DNA of 34,069 nucleotides from Curtobacterium sp. ER1/6 (GTDB lineage: Bacteria > Actinomycetota > Actinomycetes > Actinomycetales > Microbacteriaceae). The notes under the pieces were generated by a model. The model was not told where the DNA came from, made no database searches, and saw only the letters and a list, made by a program, of their open reading frames with translations. The number at the start of each line of letters is the position of its first letter. The stretch's first letter is position 1. Shown piece by piece: positions 8,190-16,597 of this stretch. The position numbers and the translations under genes are program-made. Location: contig NZ_MJAK01000016.1 in assembly GCF_001742745.1 (NCBI RefSeq), forward strand, positions 1 to 34,069, given 5' to 3'.

Positions 8190-9754
8190 CGCGTCCCCCG
8201 TCCGTCGGTGACCGCAGCGTACCCGTCAGCCCGTCCGGGGGCCGCCGGCAGGTCGACCGTGAACGCCGTGCGCCCGGGCTCCGACACCACCCGGACCGTC
8301 CCACCGTGGGCCGTGGCGACCGCGCGGACGATCGCCAGCCCGAGGCCGCTCGTCCCGTGCTCCCGCGAGCGCGATGCGGTTCCCCGGGTGAACCGGTCGA
8401 AGAGCGTGGGCAGGACGTCCGCCTCGATCGGCGGTCCGTCGTTCGCCACGACGAGGCGCACGAGCGCTCCGTCGTCGCCCGGCACCTCCTGCAGCGAGAC
8501 GACGACCGTCGTCCCCGCCGGGGTGTGCGCCCGGGCGTTGGCGAGCAGGTTCGTGACGACCCGGCGCACCTGCACCGTGTCGCCGGACACCTCGAGCGGG
8601 TGGTCGTCCGCGATCTGCAGGACCCAGCGGTGGTCGGGAGCGGTCGTCCGGGCGTCGACGGTCGCCTCGACGACGAGCGCCGTCAGGTCGACGTCCTCGC
8701 GGACCGGCGCCGGACCCGAGGCGAGCGCGGTGGCGTCGAGCCGGGCGAGCAGGAGGAGCTCCTCGACGAGGTCCCCCATCCGGACCGCCGCGGTGCCGAT
8801 GCGCTCGGCGTTCCGGTGCAGGTCGTCGACGTCGTCGGACGACCGGGAGAGGTCGGCGTAGGCGCGGACCGTGGCGATCGGCGTCCGGAGCTCGTGGGAG
8901 GCGTCGGCGACGAAGGTCCGCATGCCCCGTTCGGCGTCACGGCGGACGGTGAGCGCGCGGGTGACGTGCCCGAGCAGCCGGTTCAGGGCGGTGCCGACCT
9001 GACCGACCTCGCGGTTCGCCGTCAGGTCGGCGGGCGCGACGCGGACGGGGATGTCGGGGTCCCCGCGTTCGAGGTCGAGTGCGGTGACGTCGGACGCCAC
9101 GGCCGCGACCCGTTCGAGCGGCCGGAGCGACCGACGGACCGTGAGGGCGAGCACCCACGCCGCGAGCACGAGCCCGAGCAGGGTGACGCCGCCGACGAGC
9201 ACGACGAGCCGGACGATCGAGGCCTGCAGGTCACCGAGCGGCAGCGCCGTCACGAACACGTCGCCGCCGCGGGTGACGGCCTGCGCACGGTAGGTCCCGA
9301 GCGCGCCGAGCGTGACCGTCGCGGGGTCCGCGTCAGGGGTCACGTCGGCGAGCACGGCACGCTGCGACGCGGTCAGCCGGTGCTGTTCGCCGGCGCTGTC
9401 GGTGTACCCGGCGAGGACGGCGTCCCCGTCGCGCAGGATCGCCACGACGGTGTCGGCCGCCTGCCCGGGCGCCCCGATGAAGCGGTTGTCCGGGTCCTCG
9501 GATCCGGAGGAGCCGGGCGGTGGCCCCGAGGGCACACCGCCCGGATCGTCGCCCCCCGGCGTCCGTCCGGCGGCGGTCGCGAGCTCTGCGTCGAGGCGGC
9601 CGATCAGGTACCCGCGGTACGCGACCACGGTCACCGCGCCGACGACGACGTTCGTCGCGACGAGCAGCAGGGCGACCGCGGCGACGACCCGCCACCGCAG
9701 CGACGGGATGCGGATCGACGGGGAGGCGCGGCTCGCCCTGTCGGGACGGCTCAC
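8186..9754 (-). CDS. Sensor histidine kinase (HAMP, HisKA, HATPase)
   Basis: 522 residues. TM1 is about 22-46, an extracytoplasmic sensor region spans 47-180, and TM2 is about 182-204. A HAMP linker follows (205-260), then the dimerisation/phosphoacceptor motif FVADASHELRTPIATVRAYA with His287. The ATPase domain shows an N box (VVTNLLANARAHTP) and G boxes including GTSGLGLAIVRAVATAHGG. It phosphorylates the response regulator encoded immediately upstream; the genes overlap as GTGA (9754-9751), so the start is GTG. The sensor segment is Gly/Pro/Ser-rich near residues 64-90, and its ligand is unknown. The location between two envelope glycosyltransferase genes suggests that it senses envelope state. 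Confidence 0.95.
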   Translation of the reverse strand: MSRPDRASRASPSIRIPSLRWRVVAAVALLLVATNVVVGAVTVVAYRGYLIGRLDAELATAAGRTPGGDDPGGVPSGPPPGSSGSEDPDNRFIGAPGQAADTVVAILRDGDAVLAGYTDSAGEQHRLTASQRAVLADVTPDADPATVTLGALGTYRAQAVTRGGDVFVTALPLGDLQASIVRLVVLVGGVTLLGLVLAAWVLALTVRRSLRPLERVAAVASDVTALDLERGDPDIPVRVAPADLTANREVGQVGTALNRLLGHVTRALTVRRDAERGMRTFVADASHELRTPIATVRAYADLSRSSDDVDDLHRNAERIGTAAVRMGDLVEELLLLARLDATALASGPAPVREDVDLTALVVEATVDARTTAPDHRWVLQIADDHPLEVSGDTVQVRRVVTNLLANARAHTPAGTTVVVSLQEVPGDDGALVRLVVANDGPPIEADVLPTLFDRFTRGTASRSREHGTSGLGLAIVRAVATAHGGTVRVVSEPGRTAFTVDLPAAPGRADGYAAVTDGRGTR

Positions 9755-10473
9755 GGCACCGGCCGCAGCACGTACCCGGCCCCGCGGACGGTCTGCAGCA
9801 TCGGCTCGCGTCCGACGTCGAGCTTCTTCCGCAGGTAGGACACGTACATGTCGACGAGGTTCGAGGCGGCCCCGAAGTCCATGCCCCAGACGTTGGCCAG
9901 CAGCTGGTCGCGGGAGAGCACCCGGTTCTGGTTGCGGGCGAGGTGCCGGAGGAGTTCGTACTCGGTCGGGGTCAGGTCGAGCGGTTCGCCGCCGCGCGTG
10001 GCCGTGCGGGCGTCCTCGTCGACCGTCAGGTCACCGACGACGAGTCCGACCGAGCCGCCGTGCGGCGCCACCCGCGCGGTCGTCCGAGCGAGGATCCGGG
10101 CCCGGACGAGCAGCTCCTCGATGCCGAACGGCTTCGTCAGGTAGTCGTCCCCGCCGCCCGTGAGCCCGGCGAGCCGGTCCTCGGGAGCGTCCCGCGCGGT
10201 GAGGAACAGGACCCGGACGTCGTCGCGGGCGTCGCGGAGCCGGTCGAGCACCTCGAAGCCGTCGATGTCCGGCAGCATCACGTCGAGCACGACCACGTCG
10301 GGCTGGAACTCCCGCGCCGCGAACAGCACGTCGCGCCCGCGGTGCACGGCCCGCACGGCCCACCCGTCGCCCGCGAACGCGAGGGCGACGGCCTCGGCGA
10401 GCGCGTGCTCGTCGTCGACGACGAGGACACGGGCGGGCGTGCCGTCGGCGCGCAGGAGCGGTCGGTCCGACAT
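9751..10473 (-). CDS. OmpR/PhoB-family response regulator
   Basis: 240 residues. The receiver domain has the acidic pair in VLVVDDEHAL, phosphoacceptor Asp64 in VVLDVMLPDIDG, and the conserved Lys in DDYLTKPFG. The C-terminal winged helix is clear: LDLTPTEYELLRHLARN, SRDQLLANVWGMDF and VRGAGYVLRPVP at the very end. It is the cognate regulator of the following kinase. The ATG at 10473 was chosen because the receiver starts 16 residues later and because a TAGGCT box ends 7 nt before it, predicting a leaderless transcript starting at the gene itself. It is 38 bp downstream of the GT39 gene, so read-through is also likely. Confidence 0.95.
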   Translation of the reverse strand: MSDRPLLRADGTPARVLVVDDEHALAEAVALAFAGDGWAVRAVHRGRDVLFAAREFQPDVVVLDVMLPDIDGFEVLDRLRDARDDVRVLFLTARDAPEDRLAGLTGGGDDYLTKPFGIEELLVRARILARTTARVAPHGGSVGLVVGDLTVDEDARTATRGGEPLDLTPTEYELLRHLARNQNRVLSRDQLLANVWGMDFGAASNLVDMYVSYLRKKLDVGREPMLQTVRGAGYVLRPVP

Positions 10474-10480
10474 GCCCCGG

Positions 10481-10486
10481 AGCCTA
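10481..10486 (-). promoter_or_regulatory. Predicted -10 box of the response regulator gene (leaderless)
   Basis: TAGGCT on the minus strand, 7 nt before the ATG at 10473. No clear -35 box is visible. The spacing would put the transcription start at or next to the start codon. Confidence 0.45.
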
Positions 10487-10511
10487 GCTGCCGCCGTGTC
10501 CCCGTCGCCGG

Positions 10512-12719
10512 TCACTCCGACGCACCCAGGTCGTAGACGGTCTGGCCGCCGACGGTCGTCGACTCGTAGTTCGCGGCGACCCACTCCTGGATGGCACTCG
10601 CGGTGGAGGACCCTCCGCGCATGCCGCCGCCGGAACCGGAGGAGACGTAGTACCCGATGTCGCCGGCCGCGACCCAGGCCTGGAACTCGGCGAGCGTCGG
10701 CGCGGGGTCGCTCGACCAGCCGCCGATGGCCATCACGGCGGTGTCGGTGTCGAGCTCGAGCTGCGCGGCGGACTGCGAGCCGTTCACCGCGGCGGACCAC
10801 TTCGCGTCCGAGGCGGCGAGCAGCTTCGTCAGCGCGGACGAGGTCGTCGCGCCGCCCGTGCCGCCGCCGGTCGGGAGGCTCGTCCCCGAGCCGTCCGCGG
10901 AGGTCGCGTCGTCGGGCACCGCGGGCGCCTCACCGGTCGCACCCTCCGGTGCGGAGCCGGTCGGCGGCTGGCCGTCGCTGCCCTGGCCCTGCCCGGTGCC
11001 GTCCTGTTCGGTGCCGTCCTGCTGGGTGCCCTGCGTGCCCTGCGGGCCGCCGCCCGGGAACCCGCCGTCCCCGGAACCGCCGGCCGACCCGCCGGGGCCG
11101 GTCGTGCCTCCCGGCTGGCCGCCGCCACCAGGGAACCCGCCCGTCCCGCCGGAGCCGCTGCCCGCCGGACCGACGCTCGGGATCGACCCGGAGTGCGCGA
11201 CGGTCGTCGTGGCGAGGGCGTAGGACGTCGTGCCGGTCAGCCCGAACAGCGTGCCGGCGAGGACACCGATGGTGACGAGCTTCCGGAGGGAGGGGACACT
11301 GCCGACGACGATCGCCGCGGCGGCCAGGAGCCCGCCGGCCAGCACCACCCACCGCAGCCACGGCAGCCACGACGCGTTCTCGTTCAGCAGGCACCAGCTC
11401 CAGGACGCCGTCGCGCCGATCATGGCCGCGAGGCCGAGGCGGCCCGTGATGCGCTCGCGGGCGTGCCAGAGGAGGGCACCACCGGTGCCGACCAGGCCGG
11501 CGATCGCCGGGGCGAGCGCCACGGTGTAGTACGGGTGGATCGTGCCGGACATGTACGAGAAGACCAGTCCGGTGACGAGCAGCCAGCCGCCCCAGAGCAC
11601 CAGGCCGGCGCGGGCGGGGTCGGCGAGGTGCCGCCGGCCGACGACCACCAGGCCGAGCACGAGCGCGACGAGTGCCGCGGGCAGGAGCCACGAGATCTCG
11701 AGGCCCATCTCCGACGAGAACAGCCGGTTCAGCCCGGTCGAGCCGCCGAAGGACGAGCCCGCGGTGCCGCCGCCCGTGCCGCCGCCACCGCCGCCGTTGC
11801 CCGAGCCGCCGAAGATCCGGCCGAGGCCGTTGTAGCCGAACACCAGGTCGAGGACCGTGTTGTCGGTCGATCCACCGATGTACGGGCGGGACTCCGCGGG
11901 CCAGAGCGCCACGGCGACCACCCACCACCCGGCTGCCGCCACCAGGGAGACCGCAGCGATGCCGAGGCCGATCGCGCGCTTCCCCCACGTGGTGCGGGCG
12001 GCGAAGAGGTACACGAGGCCGAAGGCCGGCAGGACGAGCAGGCCCTGCAGCATCTTCGTCAGGAACGCGAAGCCGAGGGCGACGCCGGCGAGGGCGATCC
12101 ACCGCCAGCTGCCCTTCGGCAGTGCCCGGACCGTGCAGTACGCGCCCGCGGTCATGAGCAGGACGAGCAGCGCGTCCGGGTTGTCGAACCGGAACATGAG
12201 CGCCGCCGCCGGGGTCGCCGCGACGACGAAGCCGGCGAGCAGCGCACCGACGTTCGCGGTCGTGGCTCCGAGGCGGGCGAGCGTCCGTCGGACGGTGCCC
12301 CACACGAGCGCGACCGAGGCGACGGCCATCAGCGCCTGGGGGAGCAGCAGGCTGGTCGACGAGAACCCGAACAGCCGAGCCGACAGCACCATCACCCAGA
12401 GCGACGCCGGGGGCTTGTCGACGGTGATGAAGTTCGACGAGTCGAGCGAGCCGAAGAAGAACGCCTCCCACGACTTCGTGCCGGCCTGCACGGCGGCGGC
12501 GTAGAAGGTGTTGGCGTACCCGGAGACGCTGAGGTCCCACAGGTACACGACGGCGGTGACGACGAGGAGCAGCCAGAACGCCGGGCGGAGCCAACGGGCG
12601 TCGGTCCGCTCACCGAGGAAGAGCCGGGGGACGGCTCGGCGACGCGTCGGCGCTCCCGTGTGCGCTCGGTCGCGACGGTCGGTCACGGGGATCGGGTACG
12701 TGGTCATGACGCTGAGCAT
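10512..12719 (-). CDS. GT39-family (ArnT/PMT-like) membrane glycosyltransferase
   Basis: 735 residues. The multi-pass membrane part (about residues 47-530) starts with FWLLLVVTAVVYLWDLSVSG. It contains the first-loop region NTFYAAAVQAGTKSWEAFFF and the KPP motif in ITVDKPPASLWVMVLS, typical of GT-C enzymes using lipid-linked sugars. Glycine-rich loops lie at about 300-330 and 545-620. A C-terminal soluble domain (about 635-735, ending TVGGQTVYDLGASE) is predicted outside the membrane; it contains AVMAIGGWSSDPAPTLAEFQ. Known role: transfer of mannose or another sugar from polyprenyl phosphate to protein or envelope glycan. The ATG at 12719 has GGGGA about 6 nt upstream and was preferred over the ATG at 12707. 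It heads the cluster with the two-component system and the GT2/GtrA gene. The actual donor and acceptor are unknown. Confidence 0.92.
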   Translation of the reverse strand: MLSVMTTYPIPVTDRRDRAHTGAPTRRRAVPRLFLGERTDARWLRPAFWLLLVVTAVVYLWDLSVSGYANTFYAAAVQAGTKSWEAFFFGSLDSSNFITVDKPPASLWVMVLSARLFGFSSTSLLLPQALMAVASVALVWGTVRRTLARLGATTANVGALLAGFVVAATPAAALMFRFDNPDALLVLLMTAGAYCTVRALPKGSWRWIALAGVALGFAFLTKMLQGLLVLPAFGLVYLFAARTTWGKRAIGLGIAAVSLVAAAGWWVVAVALWPAESRPYIGGSTDNTVLDLVFGYNGLGRIFGGSGNGGGGGGTGGGTAGSSFGGSTGLNRLFSSEMGLEISWLLPAALVALVLGLVVVGRRHLADPARAGLVLWGGWLLVTGLVFSYMSGTIHPYYTVALAPAIAGLVGTGGALLWHARERITGRLGLAAMIGATASWSWCLLNENASWLPWLRWVVLAGGLLAAAAIVVGSVPSLRKLVTIGVLAGTLFGLTGTTSYALATTTVAHSGSIPSVGPAGSGSGGTGGFPGGGGQPGGTTGPGGSAGGSGDGGFPGGGPQGTQGTQQDGTEQDGTGQGQGSDGQPPTGSAPEGATGEAPAVPDDATSADGSGTSLPTGGGTGGATTSSALTKLLAASDAKWSAAVNGSQSAAQLELDTDTAVMAIGGWSSDPAPTLAEFQAWVAAGDIGYYVSSGSGGGMRGGSSTASAIQEWVAANYESTTVGGQTVYDLGASE

Positions 12720-12771
12720 CGCCGTCCCCGGTCGACCGTTCCGATGGACCGCCTCGGAGCTTCCTAAGACG

Positions 12772-14634
12772 TCAGCTGCCGGTCACCGCCCGGCGGATCT
12801 GCTCGATCGGGACCTTCGGGGTCCGGTCCGCGTGGAGCAGGCCGTTCGTCTCCTGCATCGTGTCCGTCAGCTGCGTCCAGCACGACCCGGCCAGGAACGT
12901 GCTCGCCCGCACCCCGTCGTAGAGCGCCGTGATCCGCGCGACCCAGTCGTCCCCGTCGACCGCCGCCGTGTAGCCCCAGCCCTCGGTGCGCCGGCCGGCG
13001 GCCTGGTACCGGACGCCGCCGAACTCGGTGAGCATCACCGGCTGGCCGCGGTCGACGGCGCCGCCGACGAACTGGGGGTGCCCGGAGGGGGCGAGGCCCT
13101 CGAGGGCGCGGGTGCGTGCCGCGTCGTCGCGGTAGGTGTCCGCGAGCACGGCGCCGTCGCCCTCGTAGTCGTGGATCGTCACGACGTCGGTGTCCTGCTG
13201 CTCCCAGCCGTCGTTCCCGATCACCGGCCGGGACGGGTCGAGGGCCCGGGTGAGGTCGACGAGCGCCCGCGCGTAGGCCTGCTGCGCGGGATCCGAGACG
13301 ACGTGCTGGATGCCCCACGACTCGTTGAACGGGACCCAGGTGACGATCGACGGGTGCGAGGCGTCCCGCTCGACGGCGGCGGTCCACTCCGCGGTGAGCC
13401 GACGGACGGCCGTGGGGGAGAACTCGTACGCCGCGGGGGCCTCGCCCCAGACCATGAGGCCGAGGCGGTCGGCCCAGTAGAGGAACCGCGGGTCCTCGAT
13501 CTTCTGGTGCATGCGTGCGGCGTTGAAGCCGAGGGCCTTGATCAGCTCGACCTCCTGCCGGTGCGCGAGCGGGTGCGGTGCGGCGAGGTGCGACTCCGGC
13601 CAGAACGCCTGGTCGAGCACGCTGCGCACCGGGTACGGCTGCCGGTTGAGCAGGAACCGGCCGCCGCCGACGCCGACGCTGCGCATGCCGAGGTAGCTGG
13701 CGACGACGTCGAGCACGGCGCCGGACGCGTCGACCAGGGTGAGGACGGCGTCGAGGAGCCTCGGGGTCTCCGGCGACCACGTCAGCTCGTCCTCGGCCTG
13801 GCCGTTGCGCTGCCGGGCGACCGGCACGGTGACCTCGAGGGTCGGACGGCTGGCGGTGGCGTCCCACTCGGTCGTGCCGAGGTCCTCGTCGCGCTCGTCG
13901 AAGCGGAGGGCGACCCGGAGCCGGGCACCGGCGGGCACCCGGCCGCGGAAGCGGACCGACAGTGCCGTCGACGCGGGGGAGGCGGGGGTCCACCGGAGTG
14001 CGTCGATCGCGGTGGTGGGCACGGCCTCCAGCCAGACCGGCTGCCAGATGCCCGTCGTCCGGCGGTACCAGATCGCGTGGGCCTCCTCGTGCCAGTCCTG
14101 CTTGCCGCGGGGTTGCGTGACGTCGTCGGGGTCGTCCTCGGCACGGACGACCAGCACGTGGTCGGCCCCGTCGGGGGTCTCGGCGAGCAGCGCCGTCACG
14201 TCGAAGGTGAAGGGGGTGTGCCCGCCCTCGTGCTCGCCGACGAACCGGCCGTCGATCCAGACCCTGGCCCGGTGGTCGACCGCGCCGAAGTGCAGCAGGA
14301 CACGGGGCCGGTCGGCGCCGTGCCCGGCCTGCACGAGCTCGTCGTGGCCGATCGTCCGGCTGTACCAGACGACCGGGTGGAACTCCGGGTCGCCGATGCC
14401 GGACGCCGCCGACTCGGGCGGGAAGGGCACGGTGATGGTGCGCGGCGAGGGGACCCCCGCCGCCCACCCGGCATCCGTCCCGGCGTCATCGTCGTCGTGC
14501 CGGAACGACCAGGGACCGCTGAGGTCGATCCAGTCCCGACGGATCACCTGCGGCCTGGGGTACCGGCCGTCCTGCCGGCTGGCGAGGGGGACGGCGGCGA
14601 CGTCGGTGGAGGACGCGGGGGCGACGATGCTCAT
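12772..14634 (-). CDS. GH2-family glycoside hydrolase (beta-galactosidase/glucuronidase-like)
   Basis: 620 residues with the GH2 order: a sugar-binding jelly-roll domain (about 30-205, with WYSRTI and GHTPFTFDVTALL), an immunoglobulin-like domain (about 205-320), and a TIM barrel. Catalytic residues can be placed: acid/base Glu438 in WVPFNESWG and nucleophile Glu537 in VMLTEFGG. No signal peptide is visible, so it is cytoplasmic and acts on imported oligosaccharides. It is shorter than LacZ and in the size range of beta-glucuronidases and short beta-galactosidases; substrate specificity cannot be fixed by eye. The ATG at 14634 lies only 8 nt after a -10 box covered by a LacI-type operator. 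It is divergent from the lacI-family gene and 52 bp ahead of the GT39 gene, so some read-through is possible. Confidence 0.93.
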   Translation of the reverse strand: MSIVAPASSTDVAAVPLASRQDGRYPRPQVIRRDWIDLSGPWSFRHDDDDAGTDAGWAAGVPSPRTITVPFPPESAASGIGDPEFHPVVWYSRTIGHDELVQAGHGADRPRVLLHFGAVDHRARVWIDGRFVGEHEGGHTPFTFDVTALLAETPDGADHVLVVRAEDDPDDVTQPRGKQDWHEEAHAIWYRRTTGIWQPVWLEAVPTTAIDALRWTPASPASTALSVRFRGRVPAGARLRVALRFDERDEDLGTTEWDATASRPTLEVTVPVARQRNGQAEDELTWSPETPRLLDAVLTLVDASGAVLDVVASYLGMRSVGVGGGRFLLNRQPYPVRSVLDQAFWPESHLAAPHPLAHRQEVELIKALGFNAARMHQKIEDPRFLYWADRLGLMVWGEAPAAYEFSPTAVRRLTAEWTAAVERDASHPSIVTWVPFNESWGIQHVVSDPAQQAYARALVDLTRALDPSRPVIGNDGWEQQDTDVVTIHDYEGDGAVLADTYRDDAARTRALEGLAPSGHPQFVGGAVDRGQPVMLTEFGGVRYQAAGRRTEGWGYTAAVDGDDWVARITALYDGVRASTFLAGSCWTQLTDTMQETNGLLHADRTPKVPIEQIRRAVTGS

Positions 14635-14642
14635 GCTCCGGC

Positions 14643-14671
14643 AATTTACAGCGCTGTAAACGGATCGTCAA
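14643..14671 (-). promoter_or_regulatory. Promoter of the GH2 gene, overlapped by operator
   Basis: On the minus strand, -35 TTGACG (14671-14666), a 17-nt spacer and -10 TAAATT (14648-14643). The start codon lies 8 nt further on, predicting a leaderless or nearly leaderless mRNA. The 16-bp palindrome at 14645-14660 fills most of the spacer and four bases of the -10 box, so a bound repressor would exclude RNA polymerase. Confidence 0.75.
14645..14660. promoter_or_regulatory. LacI-family operator, copy 1
   Basis: TTTACAGCGCTGTAAA is a perfect 16-bp palindrome with the central CG expected of LacI/GalR operators. The identical 16 bp occurs at 22476-22491. It sits between the divergent GH2 and lacI-family genes, so the regulator may also control itself. 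Confidence 0.85.
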
Positions 14672-14674
14672 CGC

Positions 14675-14680
14675 TACGGT
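14675..14680 (+). promoter_or_regulatory. Predicted -10 box of the lacI-family gene (leaderless)
   Basis: TACGGT ends 6 nt before the GTG start at 14687. No convincing -35 box is seen, since that position would fall in the operator region. Confidence 0.4.
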
Positions 14681-14686
14681 GGGCGC

Positions 14687-15712
14687 GTGGGCCGGGTCAC
14701 GCTGCAGGACGTCGCGGAGCACGCCGGCGTCTCGATGAAGACCGTGTCGAATGTCGTCCGTGGCTACCGGCACGTCAGCGACGCCATGCGGGCCCGGGTG
14801 CAGACGTCGGTCGACGCGCTCGGCTACCGACCGAACGTGACGGGGCGGAGCCTGGCCACCGGCCGCACGAACATGCTCGCGTTCGCGTTCCCCGACCTGC
14901 GTCGGCCGTACTTCGCCGAGCTCGCGCACGTCTTCTCGGAGGTGTGCGCCGCACGGGGCTACCAGCTGCTGCTCGAGGAGACCGCCGGCGCGCCGGGCGG
15001 CGAGCTGTCCGCCGTCCGCGGGCGCGAGGCGGGGGTCGTCGACGGGGTCGTCATCCACCCGCAGGTGCTCACGCCCACCGAGATCGACCACGCACGGGGC
15101 GACACCGCGGTCGTGTTCCTCGGCGAGGACGTCCGGCCGGACGGCGCGGACCTCGTCGCGATCGACAACGTGCGGGCCGCGGCCGAGGCCGTCGCGCACC
15201 TCGCGGCCCTCGGGCGTCGCCGGATCGGGTTCCTCGGCCACGAGGTGGGCGAGCAGTCCCGCACCTCGGCCTTCCGGACGGAGGGGTACCGCGACGGTCT
15301 GTCCGAGGCCGGCCTGCCCGTCGACCCGTCGCTCATGGTCGCGCGTGCGGTCGGTGACGCCCGCGGGGCGGAGGAGGCCTTCGGCCGTGCCCTCGACGAC
15401 GGGCTCCGGATCGACGGGCTGCTCTGCCGCGACGACCTCGCCGCCGTCGGGGCGCTGCGGGCGATGCGCCTGCGGGGGCTCGAGGCGCCGCGCGACGTGG
15501 CGGTGGTCGGGTGGGACGCCATCGGGCTGGCCGCCAGTCTGGTCCCGAGCCTGACCTCGGTCGCGCCGGACACGGTCGCGCTCGCCGAGGCCGCGCTCGA
15601 CCGGCTGCAGGAGCGCATCGAGGGACGCCCGGGCGAGGGGCGGGCGGTGACGGTCGGCCACCGGCTGCTGGTGGGGGAGAGTGCGCCCTACCCGGACGGC
15701 TCGGTCGACTGA
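14687..15712 (+). CDS. LacI/GalR-family transcriptional regulator
   Basis: 341 residues. The N-terminal helix-turn-helix and hinge are complete: VTLQDVAEHAGVSMKTVSNV, then VSDAMRARVQTSVDALGYRPN and the hinge helix GRSLATGRTN. The periplasmic-binding-protein-like effector domain follows (LAFAFPDLRRPYFAELAHVF, VVFLGEDV, DGLLCRDDLAAVGALRAM, DVAVVGWDAIGLAASL). It should repress the GH2 gene and the importer/GH31 operon through the shared palindrome and release it on binding a sugar. The start is GTG, fixed by the HTH beginning at residue 4. Its 3' end overlaps the convergent HAD gene by 25 bp. Confidence 0.95.
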   Translation: MGRVTLQDVAEHAGVSMKTVSNVVRGYRHVSDAMRARVQTSVDALGYRPNVTGRSLATGRTNMLAFAFPDLRRPYFAELAHVFSEVCAARGYQLLLEETAGAPGGELSAVRGREAGVVDGVVIHPQVLTPTEIDHARGDTAVVFLGEDVRPDGADLVAIDNVRAAAEAVAHLAALGRRRIGFLGHEVGEQSRTSAFRTEGYRDGLSEAGLPVDPSLMVARAVGDARGAEEAFGRALDDGLRIDGLLCRDDLAAVGALRAMRLRGLEAPRDVAVVGWDAIGLAASLVPSLTSVAPDTVALAEAALDRLQERIEGRPGEGRAVTVGHRLLVGESAPYPDGSVD

Positions 15713-16485
15713 TCCCCGCGGACCGTCGTCGGGCCGCCGTGCCGTGACGACGCCTCCGGGGCCTCCCGTCGGACCCGGCGCCGGGCCTCCCGGATGCTCG
15801 CGCGCTGCAGTCGCATCGTCGGCCACCCCGCCGCCCGCGCGTGCGCGGCGAGCCCCTGGTCCGGATTGACCACCACGGGGTTCCCGACGAGCGACAGCAG
15901 GGGGATGTCGTGGCGGGAGTCCGAGTACGCCCAGCAGTGCGCGGGGTCCGCGCCGGTCCGTGCCAGGAGCGCACGCGCGGCGACCGCCTTGTGCTCCCCG
16001 TGCAGGAACGCCCCGTCGAGGCGCCCCGTGTAGGCGCCGTCCTCCACCTCGAACACGCTGCCCAGCGCGCCGGTCAGGCCGAGGCTGCGTGCGATCACCT
16101 CGGCCAGGAACGTCGGTGTCGCCGTCACGAGCCACACCTGGTGGCCCTTCGCGAGGTGCTCCCGCGCGAGGGCGGCGGTCTCCGGCCACACGGACGGCTC
16201 GGTGTGGCGGGTCCAGACGTCGTCGGACAGCGCCGCCATGTCGGCCACCGTGATGCCGGTGATCACCTCGAGTCCACGGGTCTGCGCGGCGGCCAGGTGC
16301 CGGTCGTTCTCGCCGCGGACCTTGAAGCGGGCGTGCTTCCAGCCGGCGCTGACGATGTCGCGCAGGGTGATGAGGCGGGCGGCGCGGAGGCCGCGCACGA
16401 GGTGGAACGCGCTCGCACCGTGGACGAGGGTGTTGTCCACGTCGAAGAACGCGAGGACCGGGGTGTCCGCCTGCTCGTCCGCCAC
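15688..16485 (-). CDS. HAD-IB family phosphatase (SerB/CicA-like)
   Basis: 265 residues. HAD motif I is AFFDVDNTLVHG with nucleophile and general-acid Asp residues. Motif II is VWLVTATPTF, motif III is represented by the Lys in GEHKAVAARALLA, and motif IV is AYSDSRHDIPLLSLVGNPVVVNPD. The helical cap between motifs I and II matches the HAD-IB subclass, which includes phosphoserine and lipid-phosphate phosphatases. The substrate is unknown. The C-terminus is a basic tail (REARRRVRREAPEASSRHGG) that may be disordered. The GTG start at 16485 is 6 nt after a TAGCCT box, suggesting a leaderless mRNA. The gene is embedded in the sugar locus but transcribed separately, with repeats between it and GH31. 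Confidence 0.9.
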   Translation of the reverse strand: MADEQADTPVLAFFDVDNTLVHGASAFHLVRGLRAARLITLRDIVSAGWKHARFKVRGENDRHLAAAQTRGLEVITGITVADMAALSDDVWTRHTEPSVWPETAALAREHLAKGHQVWLVTATPTFLAEVIARSLGLTGALGSVFEVEDGAYTGRLDGAFLHGEHKAVAARALLARTGADPAHCWAYSDSRHDIPLLSLVGNPVVVNPDQGLAAHARAAGWPTMRLQRASIREARRRVRREAPEASSRHGGPTTVRGDQSTEPSG

Positions 16486-16491
16486 CGGACC

Positions 16492-16497
16492 AGGCTA
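16492..16497 (-). promoter_or_regulatory. Predicted -10 box of the HAD phosphatase gene (leaderless)
   Basis: TAGCCT on the minus strand, ending 6 nt before the GTG start at 16485. No -35 box is recognised. Confidence 0.4.
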
Positions 16498-16525
16498 GGC
16501 GACGGGGCTGCGGGCCGCGACCGGC

Positions 16526-16576
16526 GGTCGGGCTGCCGGCCGGGTCGGGCTGCCGGGGTGGTCGGGCTGCCGGTCG
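16526..16576. repeat. 17-bp tandem repeat, three units
   Basis: Three head-to-tail 17-bp units share GGTCGGGCTGCCGG and differ only in the last three bases (16526-16542, 16543-16559, 16560-16576). A degenerate fourth unit follows (GGCTGGCGGCCGGCTCG). Non-coding, between the HAD and GH31 genes. Confidence 0.75.
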
Positions 16577-16597
16577 GGCTGGCGGCCGGCTCGGTCT

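Noticed and set aside
12508..15357. 949-codon plus-strand frame across GH2 and the lacI-family gene
   Set aside because: Runs antisense through the catalytic GH2 gene and then out of frame through the LacI protein; no recognisable domains.
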